From Thelonectria olida (Eukaryota; Ascomycota; Sordariomycetes; Hypocreales; Nectriaceae): 64,000 nucleotides of DNA. The DNA is taken from positions 1,364,001-1,428,000 of the forward strand of contig JAGPYM010000001.1 of the NCBI GenBank assembly GCA_020736575.1. Reading direction: 5' to 3'. The position numbers were made by a program, and so were the translations under genes. Position 1 is the first letter of the stretch. Every line of letters starts with the position of its first letter. This document shows, one piece after another, positions 46,072 through 59,900 of the stretch. The notes beneath the pieces were generated by a model. The model saw nothing but the letters and a program-made list of their open reading frames with translations. It was not told the origin of the DNA and searched no databases.

Positions 46072-47856
46072 GGTTGCTGTTGCACTTGTGAAAGCCACGA
46101 CGGTTCTCCTTGAACGGGAATTAGATTGCTCGATAGATGTTAAATGCCGGAAAGCAAACCGAACACGGTGGCTAGTTTTTCTCTTGGACAAACAATTACT
46201 AATTCCTCGAGATCCATCCAATAGTCATAGGTCAAACGATACCACCAGTTCATGAGTATAGTTCCTCCGAATATTATCCTACGTAGAGTTATGGCGTTGC
46301 ACCATCCGCATGTGCTCCACCGCCAAGCCCATCAGCATGCCCAAACCCCGTATTGTTGCAGTGGAGGAGAGGCTGGCGTCAAGGCGGGGAGTCTCGCTTG
46401 CAAGATCCGGCATGGTTACGAGGTACTTAAGGTGTAGGACATTACAAGTGGAAATGAATAATAAGAGGATTCTTCTTTTCTTTTCATCGGGATGAACTGC
46501 AACTTATAAGATCCTTAAGTGTTTACAGGTACTGATACTCCTCCTGCTGGCTCGAAAGAGGATTCATTGCAGAGTCGTCATGCAAATTGCCAAAATAGGA
46601 AATAGAACCAACTCCCCCGATTTGGTTACTCTCTCGCTCTCTGACTTTGGGAGTCAATTAGCTACCTCTGCCTGTGATATTGACTGATTGATAATGCATG
46701 GTTGAAATCTCTGCCATAAGTATTCCGGAGTTCTCGTCATTAGGTTATGCAATTGCCACATTTTCTTTGTTAGGTTGTGATCTCAAGGTTCAGTGCTTTG
46801 TAATTGTTTCTTCGTACCTTACCTAAGTAAAGTAAAGATTGAGTTTGCATGCAACTTACAGCCGTCAAGCTTGAATGGTTCTTGAAATAGTCGACCCAAC
46901 AGTCTCTGGCGAACTATTTCAGGCTTGTTTTTAAAATACCTAGAGAGGAAGTATGGCCAGTCCACTTTCTCTGTGAATGATGGTGATGAGTGCATATATG
47001 TCCTTATCAATATTGAACTTCACGCATAGGTACGTTACTTTCTTGTTTTTCAATTGTTGTCTAGGTAGGGAAGTAGGTAGTTTTCACCTGGTCTTTATTC
47101 GTTCTAGTTTCCGATGTTTATTTTCGCCCGTCATCGCCTTTGATCGGCGTGATGCCCCTCCATTCCCCTCCCCACTGTTCCAAGATATTGACGTGATGGA
47201 GGGGTGCAGTTTAGCGATAGAACAACGGCTTATTGAAAAGATCCGAGACTTTTTTTATGGAAAGAATGATTTCGCCATGCAGAGAAGCAGGCAATCATTA
47301 ATTAGCGTCTAAGTCTTAGCCAAATAGCAGTTAGCTGCTTCACTGCTCGCGTCGCCGTGGAACACCCGACTTTTAACTACCCTGCGTCGGATCGTAGGTC
47401 GCTGTGCACAAGGCGGCATCACCAAACTTGCCCAACGGCGACACATGGTCGCAACTTGAGAATGAAAAGAACAAACAAAATATCATGTAACCTCGCATCC
47501 GCATATTCAGTGAAAAATGATTCTTGCCTGTTTATTCCATGTTGCAACTTGATCAAAAGAGTGACGCTGCCAAGCTGGAACCGGCACGTGCCCAGCCAGA
47601 GCAGCCAAACACGAATGACGTATGGCCACCTCATCGCGCGTTGAAGAAGGAAGGAAGGAAAGGCACTGCCATGGAAGGACTCGCATTCAAATAATCTCTG
47701 CTCTTTTCATAGCAAAATCTCTTCAACAAACCATGTTTTTTCTTCTTTCTATGAATGCCATTTAAGCGTGTGAATTGTGCTTCTGTACTTTCCGCCGGTT
47801 TTTGCCACATAGTAGCATCCTGTCGCCATCAATGTCATTGCACCGACTGAGTCGAC
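46072..47856. other. Divergent intergenic region, MFS and SMP-C2 genes
   Basis: About 1.8 kb AT-richer than its surroundings. Open frames are short and unrecognised. No RNA gene seen. Confidence 0.45.
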
Positions 47857-50800
47857 ATGTCTGGAAAAGACGATGCTGAAGAAGTCCGCCGATATACGGT
47901 CCCATATAGCGCCAAACATCCTATCCCGACCATTTCAAAGTACAAAGAAGAGCGAGCAGCAAGGCAAGAAGAGGCTTTGAATAGGAATCCTCCCCAAAGC
48001 GAACATGGAGCCGACACAGCCAAGCCACAGGAGCCCGGGCAGGTAGAAACACCCCAGCAGCCGAAGCCAGACGCTGCTCCAAAAAACCATGTCGACCATG
48101 ACCCAAAGGAAGAGGACGACTCAGAAACCCTCAAGGACACCTCACAGACGGATGCCAGTGCCGCAGATCCGAAGCAGAGGAGGAAGCAGTTGAAGAAGAG
48201 CAGCAAGGAAAAGGCTGAGCGAGAAGTCACTGACCCTGTTACCCATCTTCCGGTTACCATCCAGGACTTCACCGATGAGGCATTGGAAGAAGTCGACTTC
48301 AACTATCCTGCTTTTGGCACTACCAAGCGCACTGCTACAGGTGTCAGTGGCGCAAGCAAATCTAATGAGCAGCTCGTTGAGGAGAAACACAACCTTCAAC
48401 AGAGCCACGATGCCATGGCCGACTTGTTTCCCCCTCCAGACTTTGATGCTCTTCGCATTGAACTGGCTGACATTAGCAAGCGAGGTATCACTTGGGGATT
48501 AGCTGGTGTTGCATTCATCCTTATTGGATGTTTTAGTATCCAAACAATTCTCAGCAGAGATGAAGCGAGGAGACAATCAGTTCTCACGCAAAGCATAGGT
48601 TTGGCAGTGCTGGTCACTGCCAGCGCAGGTGCGATATGGTTTCTCATTGTGTCCATCAGAGAATGGACATCCAACAAGATCCACAATGTCTTCCAGGACG
48701 AAGTTTGGGACGCCCAAAGACGACAAACCATCAAAGCTGCCGAGAAGCACGATTCAGAGACGACCGCCTGGCTCAATTCCTTACTTGGCTCCGTGTGGCC
48801 CCTCGTCAACCCAGATCTTTTCGCAAGTCTTGCCGACACGCTAGAGGATGTCATGCAGGCCTCACTTCCTAAACTTGTCCGTATGGTTAGTGTTGAAGAT
48901 ATCGGACAAGGTAGTGAGGCTCTGCGCATTCTTGGTGTTCGATGGCTTCCGACTGGTGCTGCGACCAGAGCCGTGGACGAAGACGGAAAGCTGTTGAGTA
49001 CAGACCAAAGCGAGAAAGGATCACAAGGAGAGGGTGACAGCCAAAGCCCCGTTTCAAACGGAATGCAAGCTGAGGAGGGGGACTTTGTCAACCTCGAGAT
49101 CGCCTTCGCGTACCGAACTCGATCAAGTTCGAAATCACTCAGAGAGCGAACCAAGGACATGCATCTTTACCTAGCCTTCTACCTACCGGGCAATGTGAAG
49201 ATCCCCGTCTGGGTTGATCTTCAGGGCATTGTTGGCACCATGAGGATGCGTCTTCAATTGACACCCGATCCCCCCTTCTTTGCTCTCTGCACACTCACCT
49301 TCCTCGGCCAGCCCAAGGTCAACCTTAGCTGCGTTCCCCTAAACCGACGTGCATTTAATATCATGGACGTTCCGTTCATCAGCAACTTCGTTCAATCAGC
49401 CGTCGACGCCGCCATGGCGGAGTACGTGGCGCCCAAGAGCTTGACCCTCGACCTTAAAGACATGCTCGCCGGCGACGACTTCAAGAAGGATACTGTCGCC
49501 GTTGGTGTGCTCATGATTCGCATCAGACGTGGTTATGACTTCAAGATTGGTGATACTGGCATCCCATTGATCAAGGACGGCAGCTCGGACCCCTACGTCT
49601 CGGTCGGTTGGGCTAAGTTTGGAAAGATTGTCTCTACCACTCGTGTGCTTGAGAATGAGATGGAGCCCTACTGGGATGAGACGTTCTTCGTCCTTGTGAC
49701 TCCTCAGGAGCTCAACAGTCATGAAAGAATCCGTCTCCAGCTTTGGGATTCGGACCGACTCACTGCAGACGATGACCTTGGTCGCATTGAAGTCAGTCTG
49801 AAGGAGCTCATGACAAGTGAAGAGTCAAATGGGAAAATGTGTAATCGATCGGACGGCTTCAGGGCTTTGAAGTCCGGAGATTCCATGCCTGGGAGGCTTG
49901 ATTGGAGCGTTGGCTACTTCTCAAAGACGAGAATTCAGCAGTGTCAATTCGACCAACAAACACACGATCCGGAAATTCATTCCATGGATCAACTGAAGGA
50001 TAAGGTAACCAATATTTCCGAGCGAAAGCTCCGCGAGACCATGTTTAAGGAGGGCAAGACAGAGTGTGACCAGGAGGAACTCGAGCAGCAGAAGACGCAA
50101 ATGCTCAAGACAGAGCAGGACGCTATGATCACCACAGCACCTCCTCCTGAAGAGTACCCCAGCGGTATCTTCAGTCTCCAGATTCACAACATCACCGGAC
50201 TCGAGGTTGAACGTCTCAACAAGCGTGATGCTGAGAACGGCGAAGTGAGCGACGAAGAGGAGGCCGGCGAAGGGATGCCTAGTGCATACTGCACCATCAT
50301 TATGAATCACCACAAGACGTTCAAGACTCGCACGAAGCCTCAGAATGCCAAACCATTCTTCAACGCTGGGTGTGAGCGTTTCGTCCGTGACTGGAAGGAC
50401 TGCGAGGTTTTCGTCACTGTTCGAGATGCTCGCCTGCACGAGGATGATCCCTTGTTGGGCATTGTCCACCTTCCGCTGGGTGAGGTTCTGAGGAAGCACT
50501 CTCAGGTGATGGGCTTTTACCCCCTGACCGGGGGAATTGGTCGAGGACGCATCCGCCTTTCCATGGTCTGGCGGAGTGTCCAGCTTCAAGCACCGCGTAA
50601 CCTCCTGGGCTGGAATTATGGCACAGTCGAGGTTCAAGCCATGGCGACCGTGAACGACTGTCCCAAGGACCTCAGGTGCTCAAAACTCAAGCTCCGAACG
50701 AACCTCAGTGTCGGCAAGATGTACCTCACTGACGACGTAGGAGATGGAGACGACCCAAGGGCGGCGATTTGGTGGACCAAGCGTGGTCGCAGCATCGCCT

Positions 50801-51988
50801 TGGCTGTTCAGAACCGTTACAACAGTTGTCTAACCATTGCGTTCCGAGACCGAGGCGTATTTAGGGATGATACTGAAGCCTTCGGTGTTCTCTGGCTTAA
50901 AGACTTGGTTGATGAGGAACAGACGGAGGTGGAAATCCCTGTGTGGAAAGGTAACTTCCAGCGAGCGACGGCGTGTTGTCTTGAGAAGTGTGGAGAGAAA
51001 TTGGCAACAGTCAAGCTGAAGGTGACTTTCTGGTCTGGACTGGTAAGTGAAGCTCGCATGCCGACAAAGCCCGACATGTGCTCATGAGATGACTTACACC
51101 ACCATAGGGAAGCTCCCACTCCCGCTTGGTTAGCCGTGACCCAAACCTCCGTGACGTTGTCGAAGTCATGGAAACAGCCCGAGACAACCTCGAAACAACC
51201 CGGCTCCAGAGAGAAGTCGGCATCGTCACCAGTGACTCAGAGTCTGGAAGCAACAGGAGTGGCACCGGCGTTCCCCCGACAGGTCCCCCGTCCATCGGTA
51301 GCAACTCAGATTCGAGCTCCTCCAGCTCCGACTCAGACTCAGACCATGAGATCCCCGACGGCAGCTCCGGCAACAAGCAGGGGCCCATCGACCAGCTGCG
51401 AGACTATAAGAAGAGAGACCGCCGGCTGCACCGACAGCATCGGGGTCTTATGCAGTGGAAGGTACGTACTCTCGCTTCACTTTCAGCTCCTCTTCAGATG
51501 TACAGCCCATGTACATGTACATTGTCCAACTTCGTCTCCGAGCCATCCGTTTAAAGTCGAAACACCACAATGCGAAAGTCTTAGTTTATTTCAAATTCCC
51601 ATTCCCTACCCGTTATCCCCACACTCCCCTTCCTCAACTACCGACCCTTGTTTCCTCACCCCCTTCTTCGGTCGGGTCTCGAAGGCGCCTCACCGGTGCT
51701 TCGCTTCGAGAAGTCGTTCTGAAGGCCTGGGCCCCGGGAGTGTCCGTCTCCGGCCACCACGCTCCGTTGGCAAACTGGGCCCAAACGATGACTCGATGAG
51801 GAAATAACGGCGCTTTGATTCCCCGCGTAGAAAAAAACAAATGAAAAGTGAGAACTGACAGGATTTATTGACAATAGGTCCCACGCACGGCTCGGTGGAT
51901 CAAGCACAAGGTCGACCGTGTTGGGAATAACGTGTCTGGGGCCATGAAGCACTCATCCAAGCAGCCTGGAATCGAGACCGAGGTCTAG
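47857..51988 (+). CDS. Tricalbin-type SMP-C2 protein (Mug190-like)
   Basis: Probable ER-anchored lipid-transfer tether at ER-plasma membrane contacts. Exons 47857-51042, 51108-51461 and 51878-51988; introns 65 and 416 bp; frame closes to 1216 residues. After a charged leader come two membrane helices at about 209-231 and 245-268 (hairpin anchor), an SMP-type lipid-binding region to about 530, a first C2 domain at about 549-660 with SDPYVSVG and LWDSDRLTADDDLG (Asp-rich calcium loops), and a second C2-like domain at about 770-900. The C-terminus has an acidic Ser-Asp run and ends in a basic segment. It resembles fission yeast Mug190 more than Tcb1-3, which have more C2 domains. The second intron is unusually long for this gene set. 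Confidence 0.88.
51462..51877 (+). other. Long intron of the SMP-C2 gene
   Basis: Begins GTACGT after an AAG codon and ends ACAATAG. At 416 bp it is five to nine times longer than the other introns here. Reading through it would end the protein after about 31 extra residues. It may hold an unrecognised small exon or be retained in some transcripts. Confidence 0.6.
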
Positions 51989-52691
51989 ACTCAAGCCACA
52001 ACGTTGGGGGGAGACATCAACTGTCGGCCGACAGAAGCGGAGAAGGGGGTGTGTACATCGTATGTGGTAGCTTTATTCGTACTTAGCTTTGAACTCGCGT
52101 GGTGGAAGAACAAAGGGTCACCGCCATGAAGGACTATTATTAACGAGAAACAGATGGAAAAGGAATAGCTATATTTGGGCGTCTAAAAGTTGTATTATGT
52201 ACGAACACGCATGATGTTGGCGCAAACAAAGGTATTTCATTATTGCTCACACTACGAGGTAATCACCTTGTCCTTATACTATTGCTTCCAGGCTTCCCTA
52301 ATCATCCCATGTTCTGTAAAGTCGTGACCCAATAGTTTCCCTTCCCCACACGAGACACCACAAACAAGACGTCGCAAATGTGAGCCACCATCAAAAAGTT
52401 CCTCCAAAGGGAAGAGGATAAAGAAAAAAAGCCCCAAGCCTCCCAAACCCAGCCCCAGACCTGTCTTGTGTATCGTCGTCGACTCTTTTCCTCTTTTGCT
52501 CCGAAAGTGACCTAAAAGTCCCGAACCTGCCTTGCAACGCCAACCCGTCCAATGCATGGCTTTTATTCTTGTTGCGCGTAAGAAAGCAAAAAAGTGTCGT
52601 AATTGCTGGAGTGTAATAATCTGTGTCTAAACCAAGGGTTCTCGGGTGTTCGTGTAAAGGGCTGCAAACGTATAATGCCCCTTGTATTCGT
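51989..52691. other. Intergenic between convergent genes
   Basis: 3' flanks of the SMP-C2 and histidine kinase genes; no exon recognised. Confidence 0.5.
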
Positions 52692-55600
52692 TCAGTATTT
52701 TCCGGATCCTGTGTCAGCCCGCCGACGAGGGGGCTGATTTTCGCTCTTCAACTTGTTGACGTTCTCTTCCGTCAAGTCATCCCCTCCATGACGCTCCTGG
52801 TAGGAATTACTCCTGTAGGTCGTTGGCCCACCAGCGGCATCAAACAACTTCGTCTCCCGAAGGTGATTGGTCCATTCCTGTTCTCCTTCAGGTCTCCTGA
52901 CCTCGGTTGCCAGCTCAGGGACTGGGGAGTCGAATGGAGAGGGTTCGTTTTGTTGACCATTCGTTACCAAAGGCCGCGGTGTGATTGGGCTACTAAAATC
53001 CTCAACCGTAGGCTCGGCGGGAGGTATTTCGTTTTGATCGATTCCGATGTGCGGGATGTCAGCGTTGTTGCAATGTTCACTCAGTTCAGAGCAGTCGGAC
53101 GACGATGGATCTGGTGGTGGAGGATCACCCCGACGCCGTGCAAGACACCAACGAATGAGCATTTTCTCCAGTATCACTCCCCGAACAGGCTTCGCAAGGT
53201 AATCGTCCATTCCGGCCTTGGTGCATTTCTCTCGGTCGCCCTGGATTGCGGATGCAGTCATGGCCACAATTGGGACGTCGTGGACCAGCGTTTTGTATGG
53301 GAGGTGATGTCGCAAGAGGTGAGTGCACTTATAACCGTCGATAATGGGCATTTGAACGTCCATCAAAATGATGTCTGGTTTAGGATTGGTACCCTTGGCC
53401 GCTCCCATGAGGTAGTCCAATGCTTCCTTGCCATTCCATGCTGCGTTCACCTGGAAGCCGAGTCTGCCGATGGTCTTTGTCGCAATCTTCTGGTTGATGG
53501 GGTTGTCCTCGACCACTAAGATACGAATTTTGGCACGCTCTGATGCCGGAAGATCTTGGTCTGTGCTAGACGAAGGTTTGAGGATAGACCGTGTTCGGCG
53601 AGGAATAGACGTACCCCCCTGCACGCTGTCAGAGGCTGGGGGAGTCCCAGGCAATTGGTCATACTCCGAACTGTTGCAGGACATGCTCAATTCGGACTGG
53701 AGTCGGTCAGGGATAGCACCAGCTTGTGCTAGGCCTGCATCAGCCGGGCCATTGGGTTTATTGAAAGGGATCCAAAATGTCGCATTTGTTCCATTACCGT
53801 GGTTTGACTCCAATGTTATCCGCCCACGCATGAGATCTAGCAAGTTCTTGCAGATGGTGAGACCAAGGCCGGTGCCGCCAAATCGTCTTGCTGTCGAGGC
53901 GTCTCCCTGACTGAACGGTTGGAATAGCCTCTTGCGCACGTCGTCTTGGATGCCTATTCCTGTATCTTCAACCGTGAATCTGATTTCAATCGAGTCTGAT
54001 GTCTCTTTCTCCTTGGCGACGGAGAACCTGACATGTCCTTCATTTGTGAACTTGATGCTGTTGGTCAGAAGATTGGTAATGATTTGTCGTACTCGTCCAG
54101 GGTCTCCTATGACAACCAGATCATTCTCGATGTCGTGATCAATGTCTGACTGGAAGTCAAGGTTCTTTCGCTCCACGGCAAACCTCAACATCCTTCCTAC
54201 TTCCTTGACGATGTGCGAGAGAGAGAACTGAACTTCTTCAATATCTAACCGTCCGGATTCAACCTTGGAAAAGTCCAGGATGTCGTTGATGACGGTCAGC
54301 AGAGAGGTTGCCGAGCTCTGGATGTTCTCAACGTATTCTTGTTGTTCAGAGTTCAACTCCATCATGGCTAATAGCTCTGCCATTCCGAGCACACCCGTGA
54401 TGGGGGTTCGGATTTCATGAGACATGTTGGCGAGAAACTGGCTCTTGAGTCTATTGGCTTCCTTCGCAGCAGCTTCGTTGGCAATGGCCTTGCGTTTCTC
54501 CTGAGATTGCTTCAGTAGAGCCTCTTCGCGAACCTTGAGTTCGGAAACGTCCATGATGACTCCGATAACTCCTTCGATGCGGTTGGTGGTTTTGCCGTCA
54601 TGTGTCTTCCTCCCCATCATGGGGAGGAAGCGGGTTCGATACCAGCGATCATCTAGAATCAAAGTTAGTTTATATTTGCTCGAGGGTCCACTGCTGAATC
54701 AAATCTCACCGATTGGGTGTTCGTGGACATCCTCAGTCGCCTTGCCATCTAAAATGTGCTCAATAGGCTCCAGAAACGCGGGGCGTTCGCCATCGGCGAG
54801 TTGTGCTGTAAGGCGATTGAACACTTTGTACATGTTCTCCCCAATGAACCACCGGTTGTCTTCGTGACCACCTGTCTCGTCATGGATGTTGTCCCAGATT
54901 AGAGCACCTTCAAGCATGGTAACCCTCCGAGTCGGATCCACGGTGAAGAGAGTAACGTGGGAGTGTGCGATCACGCTTAACAGCTGCTGCCGTGTCTGCT
55001 TAGCATTGCGTTTGCTCGAAATGCCTTCGTGAGCGTCGGTGCATGTGCCTGTATATCCTCAGTCAACAGGTACACTCAAGCGGTTGATTGTATTGGGTGC
55101 ACTTACCGAACCACTTCTCAATTTCACCTGTGTCCATGTTTCGCAATGGTGAAGCTCTACCCAGGAACCAGCGGTAGCCGCCGTTCCTGTCGCGGCATCG
55201 GTACTCAATCATAAAGGGATCGCCGGTTGCCAGAGAATGCTCCCACTTTGCAAGAGCTTCAGGCAAATCATCAGGGTGAAATGCGTTTATCCAAGCCTGT
55301 CCGTAGCTTTGCTCCTCAGTAAGGCCGGTGTATGAGAACCAACGAGTGTTGAAGAAATCCACCCAGCCGTCAGGTTTCGTAGTCCAAACTAGTTGGGGCA
55401 TGGTTTCGCAAATAAGCTTGAATCGTTCCTCATCTCGTTCTTTGATCTGCTCAATCTCCTCAGTCATACATGTGACATCCCGACCTGTGACAACACCAGC
55501 CAGAAACTCGCCAGTTGTGTCGTCTCTGATAGCTTCGCCAAGCACATCATAGACGACTTTCTTGCCATATTCGTCATACATGCCGATAAGAAGGCTGGCG

Positions 55601-56952
55601 AAAGGCTGTTCGGTTGCCAGCAAAATAGAAATTGGGTATTCCTCGACTGTCAACCGACGAGAGAAATCCTCCTTGTACATCTCCCAGTATTGTAAGAGCT
55701 CAAAACCATCAACCGCAGCATCGAGGGGGGCACCTTTCTGGAAGAGTTTCCGTGCAGCTTGGTTTGGAAAAGTGACGCTGCCATCTTTCCACATGGCGAG
55801 AATAGGCATCTGGGTGTTGTTAAGAAGGGCATCTTTCATCAATAGCATCTTCTGGAGAAAGGAAGGTGTGCTGGATTGAGTGGCCACGGATGGTGGGCCC
55901 ATCGGAGGGAAGGGACTGGAGGACATGGTGACGACGCCAGGATTGTGAAAAGAGGGCGAATTAGAATCTCGACTTGATGAAACGGATGACGGGTTGGAGT
56001 GGCTTATCGAACGTCGCTCGGCGGCTTCGAGGATGCTCGGCCGTGCAACCGATTTCCTCGTCGTTGCCAAAGAAGATGGCGGTGATTGGGTACTAGTAAA
56101 GGTCAAGGTGAAGAATGTCTGTCGATCTTCGAGCTCCCAAATGGTAATGATCATACTGGCGAAAACCTGAAATTCGGACGCCTTCGTCTTGTAACGATCG
56201 TCAAAGGTGGTCCTATCAATGCCCTTGCGGGATATGACAACCTCAACGATGGCATTCTGGCTCTGGCGTGGACAAGCGCTTTCACATCTTTCTCGGCCCA
56301 ACATGCTGCATGTGGTGGGAGTGGCATCGCCAGAGACTTGAGAGTGATGCTGACGGTCCTTGGCGGAGGCTCGGACACCCATCTCATCTACCAGCGAATC
56401 CATAAACGCTTCCCAGGTAACCCAGACGGGCCGACCGTCTTGCAACATATCAATGCCAATTTGAGACAGGGTTTTGCCGCGCAAATGGTCAATGGTAACA
56501 GAGGCATCTTCTTCATCTGTGTCTTCGGTGACAATTCCTAACATACGACCCATTGCCTCGTTGGCCAGGACGACTGTCTTCAGGCTATTTAGCACAATGG
56601 TCGGCACTGGAAGGTACTGCATTGCGGAAAAGGCAAGCTGCCCTGGGGAGATTCCGGGCATGGAGAGCCGGAACGGACTCTGGGAGGTGGAACGTGAACC
56701 GGGTTTCAAAGGGTCTCTGAAAAAGCGACCTCCGGCGAGCAGACGGGGACTGCCATCTTGACGAGTGGATTCGTCTGATAGGTCTGGCAGTGCTCTTGGT
56801 TTTGTAGAATCTCCGGTCGATGTCAACGGGGCCTGAGGTGGACTGGGGTGGGAATCAGAGCGGCTTGTTGGAAAGGCATCGTCGTAGGCAGCTGGGGGGG
56901 GCGGCAAAGCTCTCGACTGGCTGCTTGATCGAGGTTGGTCGGGAGAGATCAT
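52692..56952 (-). CDS. Hybrid sensor histidine kinase with PAS domains
   Basis: Two-component sensor that autophosphorylates on His and passes the phosphate to its own receiver, then via a phosphotransfer protein to response regulators. Exons 55107-56952, 54710-55048 and 52692-54652; introns 58 and 57 bp; 1381 residues. A Pro/Ser-rich leader is followed by PAS-like regions at about 110-280, 380-480 and a typical PAS/PAC from about 515 (MPQLVWTTKPDGWVDF, then YRCRDRNGGYRW) and a further one across exon 2. The H-box has H807 in NMSHEIRTP; N, G1 (DTGIG) and G2 (GGTGLGL) boxes follow; the receiver starts ILVVEDNPIN with phosphoacceptor D1160 and K1216. No membrane helix, HAMP, GAF or phytochrome domain was seen, so it is probably cytoplasmic. 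I cannot assign its fungal class with confidence. Confidence 0.93.
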
Positions 56953-59900
56953 CTCGGGCCTGCTCCGTCACGAAACATGGAGAGGCATGCAAAAGTATAC
57001 CAGCGTCGAGACGAGTTCGGTCGAGGGAGACGGGGTTGGTGCGATTAGTGCAAGTCGGCAGCTAGGTGGACAGTGGTGGTCAAACTAGCTTGCAGAGTGC
57101 TATCGGAGCTCGAGCCCGAGAGAGGCAGAGGTCTCAGACCCTAGGATCGGAGAATGAACGAAGAAGTAGGAGGCAAGCACCACGAAGCAACAGAGCAGCG
57201 CAGAATGGGTATTAACATGGCACGGGTTTGCGCTCAGAGGAGAAAAACCGGAGATCGGGCAGCTCGGCGAGGGATGGGGTTCGTCTTCTAGATGCGGCTC
57301 CGACTAAATTAGACTTTGGAGGAGAAGGGACTCGATGAGGGTGACTTCGGCTCGACTAAGACAGGCCGACATACGGCGAGACGGCGAGACGGCGCGTTTA
57401 TCAATGGTGAAGGAATAATTGGTGAGGAACGGTAGCTAAGGAGGATCAATGGCAGGGAGAGAGGTTTTGTTAGATCAAAGTCGGGAGTGTGACTGGATCT
57501 GGGGTGGAAAGGAAGGTTGGTGGAGGAGGGTCTTGAAGTGTGTTTAGCGAGAGGAGAATAGTTCGATCTGCACAGAGAAAGGCAATTATGAGGCTAGGTA
57601 AGACGGAAAGAGCCCAAGATCCAGGGACAGGGAAGCCACTGCCTGAGAGAAGAAAGCAAGTGGAGGGAGAACGAGAAGATGCAAGTAGGAAGGTGCTCCA
57701 AAGAGATCCAACCGCACCAAAAAGAGGCACCTCAGGAGGGGCGTGTTGGAGACCCTGAATGAGTCTGTCAGTAACTACAAGTACGAATACCAGCACAGCA
57801 CAAGATGGGGGACGGGGGGGAAGGGACCCTGAATTGGCGGTTTTACTGGAGCTGAGTGTCCATGGGGCTTTGATACGTCCGCCCACGAGCACCGAGAAGC
57901 GGGGGCCTCAGGGCACTTGAGGCCTTACAGGGATCTTACTAGGGGGTGTGGCTCCTTGCTGGGGCTTCGTGACGGGTGGGGCAAGGAGCGCCTCTGCAAG
58001 CCCCATCGGAGTCCCATTTCAGTCCCATTGCAGGGCCGCTGCAGGGCTAGCTTGTTCCGCTCAGGCCAGGGCGTCCAACCCGGGATGTGAATGCGTCGTT
58101 CACACTACGACTGCCGATCCAGAATACAACCCCAATAAGACCTTTCCTCCAGGAGAGGATTCTGCGGTGAGAAGAAACGGCACAGGACAGGGCGAGAAGG
58201 AGGTTGGAAACGGCTGTTGGTGGTTCAAGGTGCCGGTATCGTTCGCACGGATCATTCAAGGTTACCGGGCCAAGAGCTTCCCCTGGAGCCGCTCGTATGC
58301 CAAACTCGGGTCGGTGAAGGTCCAGACTCTCGTGCCGTGGTGTTGATAGCAGAAATGGAGTCGCACTCAAGGGAAACCTAAGTCCTCTTACCTAACCCAA
58401 GTAATTAGCAGGTACCTCTGACTTTGGCCTTAGCTCAGGGTTTTGCCTTTCTTTTTCTCTCTTGCCCCTCCTTCTGGTAAGTTTACAGTTCTCCGCCTAA
58501 GGACCGGAAGGAGCGGTGCGATGCAGACGATGCAGGCGATGCCTCCCGGACGGAAAGTGTCTCCATATTGAGCTTGTATTCGTACTGGAGGTAGGTATCA
58601 CATACAAACCACAAACATCCATCCACACTGGTCTTATGCCACCATCAGCAGTAAGGCATGTGCGCGCGCTTGTGTGTGTGCACAGCATGTCTTTAAACCT
58701 ACAGTCCAGCCCGACCAGCACATCCGTCAACCCGATACTACTCCCATCAGTCCATTTTGGGGGCGATGTCTGATGAGAGTTCCCGTTGCCTCGTTGCCGG
58801 TCCTCTCGAACCCAGTCGATCATATCCTTTCCCAGACCTCTCTGCGATCGACGCTGCAGCCAGGACGCCACCACAAGCAAAGTCCAGGCAAAACGGCGCC
58901 AATCCCTCTCCCTTACACACGAATACACGGCATTTATTCGCCAGATCTGAGCATCGCTTGTCCCGAACTCGCTGAAGCAATGAAGCTCCAAAGAATGGAG
59001 TTGGGACGCTATACTAGTGCCGTCTTGCTCGAGGCGGTTGGGCTCTGTGGTTGTGTTTTAGATACCCTGTCTCATCCAAGCGTCGGGCGATTGTTGATGG
59101 GCGCACAACATCGGCGAGCACAAGCAGCAGTAGCACGCCCGATAGAGGTGTGCCTTAGTGGCTAGCCATGTGATGCCCAAGGCCGCCGACCGACGACGAC
59201 TTTGGTATCACGACGCGACTCTTTTGGAGGCCGTGAAGCTCGACATAGCGGTCGAGGTACACATGTCCTAACATTGTATTTGTAGCCCAACAGAGGTGCC
59301 GCTTGGCGATTTGGGCCCAGCTGCCGTCCCACCAGAGCTTCTTAAGGTGGTTTTAGCCTGGTCACCAGTGGCAAAAACCGCATCCATCCACCTTCACGAT
59401 GGAAGCTTCCTCACGCCTGCACCTCCGCTTTCGCCTCCCATCCGCTGCTCCATCTCCCGACGAAGGCCTTGGAACCCCCCCCAAAGATGCCCATGAGCAG
59501 AGTCAGCATCATGAATTTGTCGAGTCAGTCCAGCATCATCACGATGCTGACATCTACGGCACCGAACGAAGCTGGGTCAGAAGGTGCAAGGCCGGGTTCA
59601 AGTTACATGCAACCTTGCTACCTAAGCATAGTGCGATCCTTCCAACGGTCTCGCAGTCCAGCCCATGATGACAGCGCGGGGCCAGAGAATGGGCACACTT
59701 TCAAGCACCACACATGCACACACATTTGCTATGTACGAAGAAGTTACAAGTCGGATAGCTTTGCTCTCTCCGCTTCTTTTTTTTTATTTTTTATATTCTC
59801 GCCCTGCGTGCTGTCGCTGGAGCTCCCCACTGGAACAAGATGCACGACAGAGGGCAACGGAAACCGGCAAACAGCCGATGGAATGCATCTCCTGCAGGCA

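Noticed and set aside
58497..58991. 164-codon minus-strand frame
   Set aside because: Unrecognised, overlapped by plus-strand frames of similar length, no intron or start-context support.
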